Position numbers and translations under genes: made by a program. The notes beneath the pieces are model-generated. The model did no database searches and was not told the origin of the DNA. It was given only the letters and a program-made list of their open reading frames with translations. From Charina bottae (Eukaryota; Chordata; Lepidosauria; Squamata; Charinaidae): a stretch of DNA of 64,000 nucleotides. The DNA lies in assembly GCA_023362775.1 (NCBI GenBank), contig JALMGJ010000002.1, positions 60,624,914 to 60,688,913 of the forward strand, read 5' to 3'. The first letter of the stretch is position 1. Each line of letters begins with the position of its first letter. Below, piece after piece: positions 12,023 through 24,489 of the stretch.

Positions 12023-13025
12023 ACATTTTCCAAAAGTTATACCCCCCACCCCCCCAAAAAGCAAGACCAGGACAAAAAGATATACAGTATATTGAGATGT
12101 AGTTGCCTGTAAAATAAACTGGCCCATTGATAAAATTGATTTCCCATCTGCACAGGCCAATCTTTTCCTTAAACTGACTCAAATCACTTTCACAAAGAAA
12201 CATGGAGGCATGCCCACACATACATTTCCTTCCCTCCTTCCAGCAAAAAGAGGGACAAAAACAGGATGAAGATGCGGTACGGGGAAGGAAGGAGTATCTG
12301 CACTGGGAAAGGAAGGAAAGAGCATGAAGGGAAGATATGGAGGGAGATGAGAGAAAAACATAGCTGGACAGGGAAGGAAAAAAAAATCCGTAAACTCGGT
12401 TGAGGTCTTGCAGCCATTTCTACCTCTTACTCATTCAACTGTTTTCAACTGTATTTTTTTATTTTCAGAGGGTGAAAATAAAGAACCCTAATCATAAGTA
12501 ATTATTTGGGAGAGAAAAAATGTCTTCTTACTGAGTATGATACTGTATCTCACACTTTCTCCAGGGGTCTGAAGATAAGATTATAAACTTTTGTTTGTTT
12601 ATTGTACCTTGAAAGCCACCTGCTAGGCAAGGTAGATTAGGCTGAGAGTGTCTGACTAATCCAGTGCTCCCAGGAAGCTCTACCTGAGGAGAATGGGGAA
12701 TGAGATGCCTGCTACTGCAATTCCTAGAATTATTTTTCAGCTACAGAATGCAAGGAGCCCTGGGGAGAAGAGTGCACTTTACATCACCTGTATCTCTGGT
12801 GCTCTTGATTTCAGTTCACATACAAAACTACTGTTAGTTGGAGACATTTGCTCAGAGCTTCTTAGTCTATTTTCCACACTAGCCCTAAGGTGTCTGTTAC
12901 AGGGCCAAACATTGAGTTTCAAAGACAGACCAATAAAAAATAGCTCCTTCGGAACTTCTTCAAATCTGACCAATTACAAATTCACCTGGATGAAGGACCA
13001 ATCAGAAACTGGCTTTCCAGAATTT

Positions 13026-13095
13026 TATTTTTATTTATTTTTCAACTTCTATCACCGCACCATCTCCCCCAAAGGGGACTCTGGGTGGTTATTCT
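13026..13095 (-). mobile_element. CR1/L2 3' terminus fragment
   Basis: On the minus strand this has the CCCAGAGTCCCCTTTGGGGG element and the TATTTATTTT-type end shared with 19490-19575 and 57120-57260. It lies in a short open frame that is otherwise not gene-like. Confidence 0.65.
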
Positions 13096-16000
13096 GATGA
13101 CATGGTCCAATTGGATATTAGTTTTGTTACAAACACCAGAGCTCAGTCAGTTCCTGCTTAGTTGCCTGTGAGATGCCAAGAGGTGCACTGCAGAGTAGAT
13201 CACTTCCACCTCTGAAGATGCCAGCCACAGTTGCTGGCAAAATGCCAGGATGCCAAATAATTAGACTTCAGCGTATTAGCTCAGAAGTTCATCACCACTG
13301 AATCCATTCATTCATCCATCCATTCTTCCTTTTGTATGCTGCTTCCCATTAAAAAAAAAATCAGTCTGTTGAAGAGGACACATGCCAGACCTACTGGAAC
13401 ACCTTTGAATGCTGAGGAAATGTTGCTTCCAAATCACCACTAATTTCTAGTTTAGTTGCAGTTTTGATTAATTTTGTAACAGGGAACAATTATGAGTATC
13501 AATAGTAATAGTGTAGAAAAAGGTAAAAGGTAAAAAAATGCCAAGTTTTAGTTTGGGTTGCTAAACCTACACTGTTACCCAAGCAAATTTTCATTCATGC
13601 TACAGGGTTTCCCATTTCTTCTCTCTCCCTTCTGCTCTCATAAAAAATTGACATTAAAATGTAGAAAATCCCAAAATGTGGAATCTTTCAATCTATGAAC
13701 AATGTTGATATATTCTGCTTGGACTGTTGCAAAAAAAATGATTATGTACTCTTGAAAGGATATTTGTGTATAAACCCCAAAAGTTGGCTGTCAAATCCAA
13801 GCCTTTTAACTGGTTTTGTACTGAAGGAGAGGCAATGTGATTCTGTATGATCCAGGTTCAATTCATTATTTAAAAATGGAATGGTAACAACAACACTGAA
13901 AAATGTAGCATAATTTTGATATTTTATTAGCCGGGTATTCTTGCTTGTTTGCTTTTTCTTTCTATGTTACCACATAATATCTTGCTTCTGGGGCCACCCT
14001 TTTTCATGGGCTTTTGGCACAGAAGATGGATCTGGGCTGCCTGTGTAATTGTTCTTTGTACTGATGTGTTTTTTTTTTGTAATTATGGGAAGTTGGATAG
14101 TACAGAAATACTGTAATAAATACATTCTTTCTAAAATCTCTCCTTTCTTCATAACCTAAAACATTCCTAGGGCTGTAGATCCAAGAGGAAAAAGGGGAGA
14201 TCAAGGCATACATTACTCCAAGAATGGAGTAATTTAATACCTTTGCATTCTCCAGTGTTTTCTGTCCATGTTCTGAAAAGTCTGAGAAACAGATAGTAGA
14301 ATACATGCAGAGCAAAAGCCAGAGAAACACAATTCTCTTTACAGCATCCAAAAAAGCTTGTTTTCCAGGTGCTTCTTTAATCGTTTAAACTGTCCTATCT
14401 GCTAACACTTATACAACAATCAAAAATTATTCTAAGCTTCCGCTTGTAAAAAGGGAGTCTTAAAACTTACTCTGATGCCAAAGACTGAAATGGATACTGA
14501 ATTGTACATAGATCTGTTCAGCAACCACGTATTTCCAAGAGCAGAAAGGCTAAAATCACAGCCATATCTAAGTTAAGAAGAAGCACAGTTCACTTATCAT
14601 ATTCATGCTTGAATGCTTCTTGGCAATCTGATAATAATTTTCAGTTAACAAAACAGGAGCGGGTCATCATTCTCTTCTTTTCCACATGCATTCAGACATA
14701 ATCAACCACTTTTCATTACTCTCATCAGCAAATATTTATTGGCTTTCTACTAGTAATTGAAAGAAATGTTGTTCTGCCATAAATAGATTTAGTTGCCAAC
14801 ATGATTAGGAAAATTAGACAGCAGAAAAATATTACACCAAAAACTGGTTCCTAAGCAACTTACTGAAGTCATGATCCTATTAGGTTATACAAATAAAAAT
14901 ATACAGTATGTGATGAATATATGAAGACAAAGTATTATCAAGTTAACCACCATCCACTTTTAATTTAACTGTAAACACACTTTTGATAAGAACACGAGAA
15001 CAGTCTGGCTAGATAAACGAAAGATGCTTTTCCAATTGCCCATCAGCAGCCCACAATCAGTAATATATTATTACCCCGCATAAATTTGTCTATTTAACAG
15101 CCACCTATATTTTATCCTAATAAATTTATGCAGTGTGAGAGGGAGTATTACCTTTTATCTACCCTGAATGCCCAGAGCTTATTACTAGACAAAGTCCAGA
15201 CCCTGACTTTGGAAGGCTCCATGGAAGAGAAATGGAGAAGGAATCCTAGAGCAATCACAGACAATGGCTCTAACTGCAGATCTAGTTCTAAGCATTTTCA
15301 GTGCAAATAAATACATGCGTGAATAATTCAAATAGAGAAAGTAAGACACTGGTGAGTATTTGTGCTAGGTCTTGTCACAACAAATGCCTCATTACACAAG
15401 GGAAGTATTTCCTAATATGATGCTTAAGCATTGCTAAGTATCCTGAAGGGAAAATCAGCATGGTGATATAGGAAAGCCTCAGACAGAAGGAAATTCAAAG
15501 AAAATGTTTCAAATGGAATGGCATCAATGAGAAATTAAGTATCTACAAGTAGAAGGTATCTTTGAATGTATAGAAAATTTGAAAAGATATACCTGTATTT
15601 GCATAGTGCCCACATTAATTCTACTTACACATCTACATAAAGGCTGTTCCAGAAAATGCAAATGAACACAAGTACTTTAAATTCTAATTTCAAGTTAGAT
15701 ACCCTAACTATAGCATAGAAATAGAAGCTATTGCAAAAAAAAACTTACTTGATGGAAACCTTAATTACAGTAACAAAGCATTCTGCTTGTTTATTTGTGC
15801 AACCTGGAAGAACTTGTATTTACTATTTCAGAGGAATGATGTTTTGGAGGTCTAAACAAGGAATGTTTACAAAATAAGCAATGACTGCACTTTCCATTCA
15901 ACAGCTAATTAAACAAGCACCCCCATTTTCCCAGTTACTTAAGCTGGCTGTTTTGAAATGCCTTCATACATGGTAAAGAGAGAGAGAAAAGACTCCTATT

Positions 16001-16149
16001 TCACTAAACAAATTTGGCAATGGTTTGTTTCATCATGTTTTACTGAGTAAACCACAACTGACTGAGTTCCCACAGCAGCATGCTAAGCCAAGAAGTGTGT
16101 GAAAACAATCACATGAGGTTGAGTGAGAGAAGGTTGTTGGTAGCAAGAG

Positions 16150-16245
16150 GTTTGCCAAAACAAACCAAAGGCCTGTCTAATCCAACCTCATGCAGCTTTC
16201 CACAGCGATTAACCATCTGCCTCCTGGAAAGCCCACAAAGGATGT
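16150..16245 (-). mobile_element. CR1-type tail fragment
   Basis: CCTGTCTAATCCAACCTCAT and TGCCTCCTGGAAAGCCCACA are the antisense of the GGCTGGACTAGATGGGC type tail that also occurs in sense at 30470-30583. Old and diverged. Confidence 0.5.
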
Positions 16246-16744
16246 GTGGACTGCTTATGGCAATCTTCCTAAACCTGTTGCCCTGCAGCTACATTGAATG
16301 TGTCATTTGAGACTATGGGCTGGAGTTCCAAATGAATCGAGTTGAAACAGAATAATGAAGCCTCTTTCAAATTTAGCCCTTGGAGGAAACAGCTACACAG
16401 GGGCAGAGAGAAGAATGCAGAGTTCCTCCATTTTACAGGCAATTCTTCTTTTGAGGGAAGAGGGCTTCCAGATCTAACATGCACTCATAAGTGGAGTAGA
16501 TAGAAAGCCCACAATAACATTGGTCAGCTGAGATTTTTTTTCTTTCCACCTTGATGAAAAGCCAGGAAGGAGAACTAGTGGGGCCAGTGAGCCCCTGGAA
16601 AACAGAAGTTTAAGCCAGTAAGAGAGTTGGCAAACACGGACTCTTGCCTCCATCAAAATCATACTACTTTCCATGTGAATTAAGGCATTTGAGACACAGC
16701 ATCTGTAACTGCTCTAAGAATGGCAACAGCACAACCCTTTAAAC

Positions 16745-17070
16745 TATTGTCCAGTTAGCCTATTAAGTGTGCCTGGTAAACTAAGCCAGCTTCTTGTATT
16801 TTAAGTTTTTGGATTGGTTGGACCAGGAGAAACTCATAGCTGATGAGCAAGCAGGATTTAGGAAAGGCAGTGTGCCATCTCACAATTACTAATAGAGAAG
16901 AAGACCCATGGGCAACACTTTATATTTTTCCTTCACTGACTTAAAATCGACCTTTGATTCCATTCCAAGGGACAGACTGTGGTGGAAGGTCCTATCTATC
17001 GATCTGCAGCTACATCTCCTAATTAGGATGCTGTATCAACATACAGTCACCTCAGATTAGATGGGATAGA
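16745..17070 (+). mobile_element. non-LTR reverse-transcriptase relic, clade unresolved
   Basis: The plus strand encodes QEKLIADEQAGFRKGS, then a frame change, then DLKSTFDSIPRDRLWWK, then LIRMLYQHTVTSD. These are the EQAGFR and F-D-S-I motifs of RT blocks 2-3 of non-LTR retrotransposons. It differs from the CR1, L1 and BovB copies in this window. Stops and frameshifts make it a pseudogene. Confidence 0.7.
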
Positions 17071-18917
17071 GCACAGAAGTACAGTAAAGATAAATCTAAA
17101 AAAATATAAATCATATTAACATATTAACTTAATAGTCCTGTAGATTTATAAAAACAAAAGTAATTGTTCTACCTGATATACTTTGGTGAATGACAAAATA
17201 GCGAAATATAAAAAACATAAAAGATAAAATTTAAAATAATTAAAAACTGAGTAAATTACTTCCATAGGAGACTTATTCACCATCCAGCTCCCTCTCTCAT
17301 TCCCTAATTTTATAAAGCAAACAAGTGGCAAAATTATTACTAGAATTGGAACAAAAAAGGACAATTCTATATAAACCATAAAGTGGCAGCATTCAAAAAC
17401 ATTAAAAAGTCATTTTATCAGCACCATAAAATAATAATTACCAAAGATACAATACTTAGCTATGGCCACCAATAATAGACATGCACCTTCATAAAGAAAA
17501 AAGGAAGCCATACTGCCCAAATGTCTGCTGAACAAACTAGAGAACGAGAAACTAAATGCTAACAGCGAAATCATATAAATGAAAAGGAGAGGCACCCAAT
17601 GCCTGTCCACCAATCAGAAAAGAAAAGGAAAATTACATCACAGCTGCCATGGTCAGAGAACAGGAACAGGAAAAAAAATCAAAGGAAGATGGTAGGCGTA
17701 GCAACCAACATCTCTCCATCATTCAGAAAAGGAAGATCATATCATAGTTGCTATGCAAAGTGAACAGGACCGAAAAGGAAAACAGTTCTCTGAAAGAAGG
17801 TACACAAAGAAGTGAAAGGGCAAGGACTATTTATTGTGCAGCTTGAAATTTCAAAGCTTCATCAGTGGTTATACAGTATATCGCTTGATTTAGCCAGAAA
17901 TTAAAAGGCAAAAAATTGCAGGGGACAAAAAGAAAAAAAAAGAATGTATTTTTCTTTAAGCAAGGTTTGTGCTGGATCACACGATTTTCTTTAAGAATCC
18001 ACAGAAGATGCTGTATCTGAAAACTGTGAAAATTATACTCTGATTTCTCCCATGCTTTTCTTAATCCCAAGTCCTGGACTGTCATTCTCTCAGGCTTCTC
18101 ATACTCCCCCTTGACCAGGCATGGCTCAGTTGACCCCAATCCCCCAGCCCTGTGTTCAAACAAGGCAAGAAGATTAAGAGATGTATAGAGGTAGCCATGC
18201 AGGATGGACAGGCTGCAGTATAACACGAGGATGATGACGCTCAGAGACAGTGCTTTTCTTAAGCGGAAGCTTTAAAACTAACAAGGTTTATTTTTATCAA
18301 CGTGCTAAATGTCATCTAATATTCCATCTATGTTAAGTTACAGAAGATTGATATATGTCGGCATATTTCAGTCCAACCCTCTGCATAGCAAGTTAAAAAA
18401 AAGACAAAAAATGTGAGAATTTATAGAAGGTGGCTATGGAACAGGTTGTATCATATTTTTAGTTTCCTTGGTTCTTCCAATGGACCTGCTATCATTTATG
18501 AGATAAAAATGATGTAATGATTGAGAATATTGTCCTCATTTTTAATGAAACATTTAAATTGGAAAAAAAGCATAATAGCGGATAGAAGTTTGAGCAAGTG
18601 AAACTGCTATTCTGAGTTAGACCTTTTGTCTGCCTACCCTGAATCATCCAAATATCTCCAATGCTTCAAGTAGCAGCCTTGTTTAGGCTATACATTAATT
18701 TTTAAGCGGAAAAGTCGGAATTTAGATGAGATGATCCACATGCAAATTATATATTTTCCAGCAATTACTGTCCAATGCCTCTTTTGAATCCTTTACTAGA
18801 AGTTAATTAATCCAAGAGTTAAGAGTTCTTGAGGTAAGCACTTTTATTTTTCCTATAAAGTATCTGTGTACATGTACTGATACAAGCATATCTTGCACTG
18901 TGGACAAGCCCATAGAG

Positions 18918-19186
18918 CAGGGTTTTCCAAAGTTTTTCCCGCGGCGACACACCAACCAGCGTTGGTGTGTCGCTGCGGGAAAACCCGGAAGTGCAGCAGC
19001 ATGCAAAAACCCGGAAGCGCTGCTGTGCTTTCGGGTTTTGCTCTGCAGTTGGTGTGTCGCTGCGGGAAAACCCAAAAGCGCTGATAATGATCATCATCAT
19101 TATCAGCGCTTCCGGGTTGTGTGGTGACACACCAGACTGTGTGGCGACACACTTTTGTGTCGCGACATACAGTTTGGAAAGCTCTG
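18918..19186. mobile_element. hAT MITE family A, copy 1 (269 bp), 8-bp TSD
   Basis: Right end in reverse reads CAGAGCTTTCCAAACTGT and left end CAGGGTTTTCCAAAG. Flanked by perfect CCATAGAG at 18910-18917 and 19187-19194. Interior consists of palindromic GTGTGTCGC/GCGACACAC units and AAACCCGGAAGCGCTG motifs. Family shared with 36059-36339, 44387-51090 and 54824-55191. Confidence 0.93.
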
Positions 19187-19489
19187 CCATAGAGAATCAC
19201 CAGAATTGTTTTCTAAAGTTGCCATTCTCTGTATGCTTACTTGGGAATAAGTTCAATTGAGCTCTGTGGGATTTATTTTCAAACATATATGCACAGGATT
19301 TATAGGGTTATATTTATAGCTGCTGACGTCAAACAGCTTTCAATCTCCTCTAGAGAGCAATGGTGAAAAAGATGTGTTACATTTGGAACAAATTAGCAGT
19401 TTTCCCAAAGCCTTCATTGATGAACAATTCAGATAATCCTCTCATAGATTTTAAAGTCTACCTACAAGTAGACTGGGATTTATACCCTG

Positions 19490-20403
19490 CTTATTTATTT
19501 ATTTATTGCTCACATGTACTGCTCGCCTTTATATGGCTGCCCATCTCACGCAAGGCGACTCTGGGCGGTTTACAACAGTTAAATAAAAACAGCAATAAGT
19601 ACAAAAACAACTTTTATAAACAGATAAAAGTAATTATTAAAATAATATATCAAAAAAATTAAAATATACCAAACCCCACAGAGAGAGCAAGAATGTCAAT
19701 CATAATAGAGCCATCTAAGAATGTCTCCCATTCCCAAAGACCCCAGGCCTGAACTTACAACCACATATTAAGGGACTTCCTAAACAATAGCAGGGAAGGA
19801 GCAAGCCTAATTTCAGGGGGGAGAATGTTCCACAACGAGGAAGGCACAGCAGAGAAGGCCCGCCTCTTGGGACCCACTAAATGCAAGTCCCTGGTGGATG
19901 GAACCCGTAACATGTCTCCCCTGCTTGATCTAATGGGACAGGCTGATGTAATCAGGGAAAGGCAGTCCCTCAGATATCCTGGTCCCATGCCATCAAGGGC
20001 TTTAAAGGTAAAAACCAGCACTTTGAATTGGACCCAGAAGCAAACTGGCAGCCAATGCAGCTCGTGAAGCAGAGATGTAATATGTGCTCTTCTAGAAGCA
20101 CACATAACTGCCCGCACTGCCTCATTCTGCACCAGTTGAAGGTTCCAGATACTCCTCAAGGGAAGCCCCATGCTATAGAGCATGTTACAATAGTCCAATC
20201 TGGAGGTGACTAAGGCATGAGTGACTGTGAGCAGAGCCTCCTGATCCAGGAAGGAGCGCCACTGGCGCACAACACGAAGCTGTGCGAAGGCCCTCCTAGC
20301 CATAACTGCCACCTGCTTGTTGAGCAAGAGTCGTGAGTCTAGTAGGACCCCCAGATTGCACACCGGGTCTGTCTGGGGCAGTGCAACCCCATCCAGCACC
20401 AAA
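19490..20403 (-). mobile_element. CR1 LINE, 3' part (C-terminal domain and 3' UTR)
   Basis: Minus-strand coding from the gypsy junction down to a stop near 19755, including LGVLLDSRLLLNKQVAVMAR, TSRLDYCNMLYSMGLPLRSI and GMGPGYLRDCL, the C-terminal thumb and downstream region of CR1-type proteins, open for over 215 codons. The 3' UTR ends with the GCCCAGAGTCGCC element and AATAAATAAATAAATAAGC near 19490. This is the same CR1 as 24490-25600, split by a gypsy insertion. Confidence 0.92.
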
Positions 20404-20408
20404 GATGG
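20404..20408. repeat. target-site duplication GATGG, left
   Basis: Five bases before the left LTR, repeated at 24485-24489 after the right LTR. CR1 coding sequence resumes on the other side. Confidence 0.9.
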
Positions 20409-20835
20409 TGTCAGAGTTCCGACATGGGAAAGCAGAAGTTAGATAGTTAGAATGGAGATGTGTAATTGGAGCTGACAAGGAGAGCTGACAAGTTGCTAGG
20501 GAGACAGTGACCTGCATTCCAGAGAGGCGTTAAGATTGTTTAGACGAAAGCCTTATCAAAGAAAAGGGACATGAGGCCATCTGGAAATGATTGTAAATCT
20601 TGCAAGAAGGAGGAGGGATGCAGGGAAGGATGGAAAAGTACTGAACTGAGGCATACAATGCTGGGAAGGGCTGAGGGGGAATTGAACTGTTTGAATTGGG
20701 TGTTTAGGCACGAACGACTCATTCAAGGCTTTGAATAGCTTGTAGTTACCCATCTTAATAAAGACTTTTGCATATCCTTAATGGCATGTGGCATAAGTTC
20801 TTAGAAGTTAAGATTAGGGCATTACGAACCTCATA
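20409..20835 (+). repeat. 5' LTR of the degenerate gypsy element
   Basis: Begins TGTCAGAGTTCCGACATGGG and ends GAACCTCATA, where the right LTR has GAACGTCACA, so the terminal CA has become TA. About 94-95 percent like the right LTR by eye. It includes AATAAAGACTTTT near 20757, a likely poly(A) signal. Confidence 0.93.
20721..20732 (+). promoter_or_regulatory. self-priming RNA 5' segment in LTR
   Basis: ATTCAAGGCTTT in the LTR is exactly complementary to AAAGCCTTGAAT just after the LTR (20837-20848). In Tf1 and Sushi-type elements the RNA 5' end pairs with the primer-binding site this way. The TATA box is weak here, so the transcription start is inferred. Confidence 0.65.
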
Positions 20836-20849
20836 GAAAGCCTTGAATC
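20836..20849 (+). other. primer-binding site, self-priming type
   Basis: GAAAGCCTTGAATC immediately follows the 5' LTR. Twelve bases pair with LTR bases 20721-20732. I see no TGG start that would suggest a tRNA 3' CCA primer. Confidence 0.7.
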
Positions 20850-23800
20850 ACAATTGGAAATTAAACCAGATGGCGACCTTACCTGAGGACTACCAAGTTT
20901 CTGAGGAAGGCCAGTTGCTGGAACCATCAGGCACCCCAGATCCTGCAGCCACCTCATCATTAGTGGAGCAAGAGCAAGCTAGCAAGTTCCAATACGATGA
21001 AGAGGATACAGAGGCTCTGGAGCTGAGAGAAGTCTTACCCACCCTGAGAGAGGGGCCAGCAGGACTCTATCCTGAGACTACTATAACCCAGGAGGGCCGT
21101 CCACCCATAGTGGCGCTAAGAACCAGTAAGCTGGGGAGAGAGTTACCCTACTGGGGTGAGGAACTGGAGGAAGACTCATCAAGGTACCCAGTCCCGCAGA
21201 GGTCCCTGAGCAGACTGGAGCAAATGGGGATGAAACCAAAGTGCTTCACCACCAGTGAGAGTGTACTCAAATCTAGACCCACGAGGAAGGCGCCATGGGT
21301 TGAGGTGGGTGGAGACTGTACTGACTACCGGGGGTTGAATGCCATTTGCACCTCCAATAAGTATCCTATCCCACTGATGAAAGACATGCTAGCCCAGCTT
21401 TCCAAAGAAAAGATTTTTACCAAGTTGGCATACTTCCGGGTTCGGATTCGGGAGAGAGACGAGTGGAAAACTGCCTTTAATTGCCAGTTCGGCTCATTTG
21501 AATACTTGGTAATGCCTTTTGGGCTTCAGGGGGCTCCCCGAGGTCTTCATGCACCTGATAAATGAGGTGCTACATGATCTCTTATACAGAGGAGTATTGG
21601 CCTATTTGGATGATATATTAATCTATTCAGAGACGATGGAAGAACACATGAAACTGGTGAGAGAAGTGTTGAAAAGACTGTTAAAAAGTCAGTTGTATGC
21701 CAAATTATCCAAGTGTGAGTTTCACAAAGAATAATTGGATTACCTGGGTTTATAATAGAGGGATTGAGATGGATCCAGTGAAGGTCCAAGATGTGGTGAC
21801 TTGGGAGACCCCAAAGACTAGGAGACAACTACAAAGTTTCCTGGGGTTCGCTAATTTCTATTGCCAGTTTATCCCTAATTTTGCTCAAGTGGCATTGCCC
21901 CTTACTGACTTACTCAAGACCAAAGGGAAAGGAGACCCTAAAGTAGTGAAAAGACCGGGGATGGTGCTGAACTGGACAGCTGAACGCCAAGAGGCTTTTG
22001 ATCACCTAAAGGCATTGTTCACCTCTGAGCCGGTACTAAAACATCCCGATCCCATGGAACCTGATTGTCCAAGCTGACGCTTCTGACGTAGCGGTGGGTG
22101 CTGTCCTATTACAAAAAGACGAAGGAGGGACGTTGCAGCCGTATGTGTACGTGTCCCGGAAATTTTCCGAAACAGAAAGACGGTGGCATGTGTGAGAAAA
22201 AGATGCCTTTGCGGTAAAGTGGGTCCTAGTCACTTGGTGACACTTGCTAGAAGGAGCCTCCCACCCATTCAAAGTTTGGACTGACCATAAATATTTGGAA
22301 GCTTTAAAAGCCCCGAGGAAATTGAACCCCAAACAGATCAGATGGGCACAATTCTTCAGCAGACTTAACTTCACTTTGAAATACCTACCAGGGGGAAATA
22401 ATTTTCTGGCTGATGCCTTGTCTCGACTACCCCAACATAACAGCCAAAGAGAGGAGGTGGTAGACTCAATTATCCCTTCCTCACAATTAGGGATGGTCAC
22501 AATCACCAGAAGCCAAACCTCTAATCTAATGAAATCAATAGATGAGAGTTTACAAGAGGAATTATGAGACACTCTGCAAAAAGACAAGTGGTTACAGGAA
22601 AATCGCTCCTCCCGGGTGCATAAACAAGGGCTTTGGTGGAAGGACAACAAGTTATATATGCCAAAGTCCCTGCGAAAGAAAATCCTAGCTAGGGTCCATG
22701 ATGCTAAAACTGCTGGCCACTTTGGCTTTGTAAAAACTCTACACCTAGCAAGGAGACAATTCTGGTGGCCATCCATGCATAAAGACATGAAGGAATACGT
22801 AGCCAGTTGCCCTATATGTGCGATGGCAAAGTGAGTGGGGGGAAAACTCAAGGGATTGTTACAGAATGTGGCAAACCCTAGCCAGCCTTGGAAGCAAATT
22901 GCCATGGATTTTATCATGGAATTACCAGAGAGCAAAAAGATGGTGATTTGGGTGGTAACCAATTTATTTTCGAAACAAGCCCATTTCATTCCTTGCACCA
23001 GCCTACCCACTGCTGGACAACTAGCTAAAATGTTTATAAAGCACGTTTATAGACTACACAGGGTCCCTGAAAGAGTGATCAGCGACTGCAGCATCCAATT
23101 CACGTCAAAGTTTTGGAAGGCGTTCCTAAAGCTGATTGGGGCCAGTCAAGGGCTAAGCTCCGCCCACCATCCAGAGACAGACGGAGCAACTGAATGAATT
23201 AACCAGGGGTTGGAACAATATGTGAGGTGTTACATCAACTATCAGCAAGATGATTGGGTACACCTGCTTCCTTTCGCGAAAGTAGCATACAATAATGCGG
23301 TAGATCAAAGTACAGGATTCTCCCCGTTCCAGGTGGCAAATGGCCAGGAATTTGTAGCCATCCCAGAGTTACCAAAAGAAGCGACCCAAGTGGATGAGTG
23401 GATAAGGCAATTGAAAGACAGCTGGCCAATAATCGAGAAGGCACTAACAGGGGCCAAAGAGGACTACAAAAAATATGCAGATTGCAAACGATCACCGGAG
23501 TGGCCATTGAAAGTGGGGGAGAAAGTGTGTTTATCCACAAGGTTTTTGAAATCTTCCCAACTATCAAAGAAGTTGGGCCCTAAATACATTGGGCCATTCC
23601 CAATCACTAAAGTAATAAATGAGGTGACAGTACAACTCCAACTACCAAAAAACCTAAGAAGTATTCATCCTGTATTCCATTGCAGTCTACTAAAACTAGT
23701 TTGCGAATCAGAGGAATGGCATCGAGAGCTACCACCTCCAAATCCATTGATGATCAATGGAGAATGGCATTTCGAAGTACAGGAAATCCTTGATGCCAGA

Positions 23801-23899
23801 AAACACCGGGGAAAGCTGCAGTACCTAATACAATGGAAACATTTCCCAATGGGGCATAGTGAATGGGTCGACAACATGTTTGAGCCCCTCAATTGGTGA
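20843..23899 (+). pseudogene. gypsy gag-pol pseudogene (internally deleted)
   Basis: Opens with a gag-like N-terminus ([14 protein letters not shown] from about 20870) that passes without gag core or protease into RT blocks: [12 protein letters not shown], then a frame change near 21540, then YLDDILIY at about 21600, the catalytic Y-x-DD box. Stops or frame changes occur near 21732, 22075, 22192, 22565, 22832 and 23195. RNase H fragments ([18 protein letters not shown]), integrase zinc region (TAGHFGFVKTLHLARRQFWW), catalytic core pieces (IAMDFIMELPES, VISDCSIQF) and a chromodomain end (LQYLIQWKHFPMGHSEWVDN) follow in order. A short deletion removes residues between FTKL and FRVRI that the intact relative has. 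In the core, DRGS has become DCSI. Not translatable as a whole. Confidence 0.93.
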
Positions 23900-24059
23900 A
23901 GTGATTCCACACCCTCTTCCCAAGAAAACCTCAATAACAACTAGTACCAATGTATTCACTGTTTATTTCTTTCTCATTAATCATTGAAAATGTGTTGTCT
24001 AGTATGTAGCATCAATGTAGTATAGAAAGGGAGGGGGGACATGTTTTAGAGGAGCGGAA

Positions 24060-24484
24060 TGTTAGAGTTCCGACATGGGAAAGTAGAAGTTAGTTAGAAT
24101 GGAGATGTGTAATTGGAGCTAACAAGGAGAGAGCTGACAAGTTGCTAGGGAGACAGTGACCTGTATTCCAGAGAGGCATTAAGATTGTTTAGACGAAAGC
24201 CTTATCAAAGAAAAGGGACATGATGCCATCTGGGAACGGTTGTAAATCTTGCAAGGAGGAGGAGGGATGCAGGGAAGGATGGAAAAGTACTGAACTGAGG
24301 CATGCAATGCCGGGAGGGGCTGAGCGGGAATGGAACTGTTTGAATTGGGTGTTTAGGCGCAAACGACTCATTCAAGGCTTTGAATGGCTTGTAGTTACCC
24401 ATCTTAATAATGACATTTCCATATCCTTAATGGCGTGTGGCAGAAGTTCTTAGAAGTTAAGATTAGGGCATTACGAACGTCACA
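24060..24484 (+). repeat. 3' LTR of the degenerate gypsy element
   Basis: Starts TGTTAGAGTTCCGACATGGG and ends AACGTCACA. Aligns over its whole length to 20409-20835, with scattered substitutions and small indels (for example GGAGAGAGCTGACAAG here against GGAGAGCTGACAAG on the left). Confidence 0.93.
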
Positions 24485-24489
24485 GATGG

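Larger units (their letters stand above)
20409..24484 (+). mobile_element. degenerate Ty3/gypsy chromodomain retrotransposon inside CR1
   Basis: A 4.1-kb element with 427-bp and 425-bp LTRs, TG at the start and CA (right) at the end, and a GATGG duplication on both sides. It retains a short gag-like N-terminus, reverse transcriptase, RNase H, integrase and chromodomain, all broken by frameshifts and stops. Gag C-terminus, zinc knuckle and protease are missing, which accounts for its shortness against the 6.4-kb intact relative at 44412-50851. It is inserted in the reverse transcriptase/C-terminal junction of a minus-strand CR1. Confidence 0.95.

Noticed and set aside
12190..12417. Two minus-strand frames with Phe/Pro/Ser-rich peptides
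   Set aside because: Purine-rich plus strand (GGAAGG-type) produces them; no homology or splice context.
18967..19260. Overlapping frames with repeated CRRGKT-type peptides, CRISPR-like spacing
   Set aside because: These are palindromic units of a hAT MITE; no CRISPR in a vertebrate genome, and TSDs define a transposon.
22036..23010. 324-codon minus-strand frame
   Set aside because: Antisense to gypsy RNase H and integrase on the plus strand, which explains it fully.
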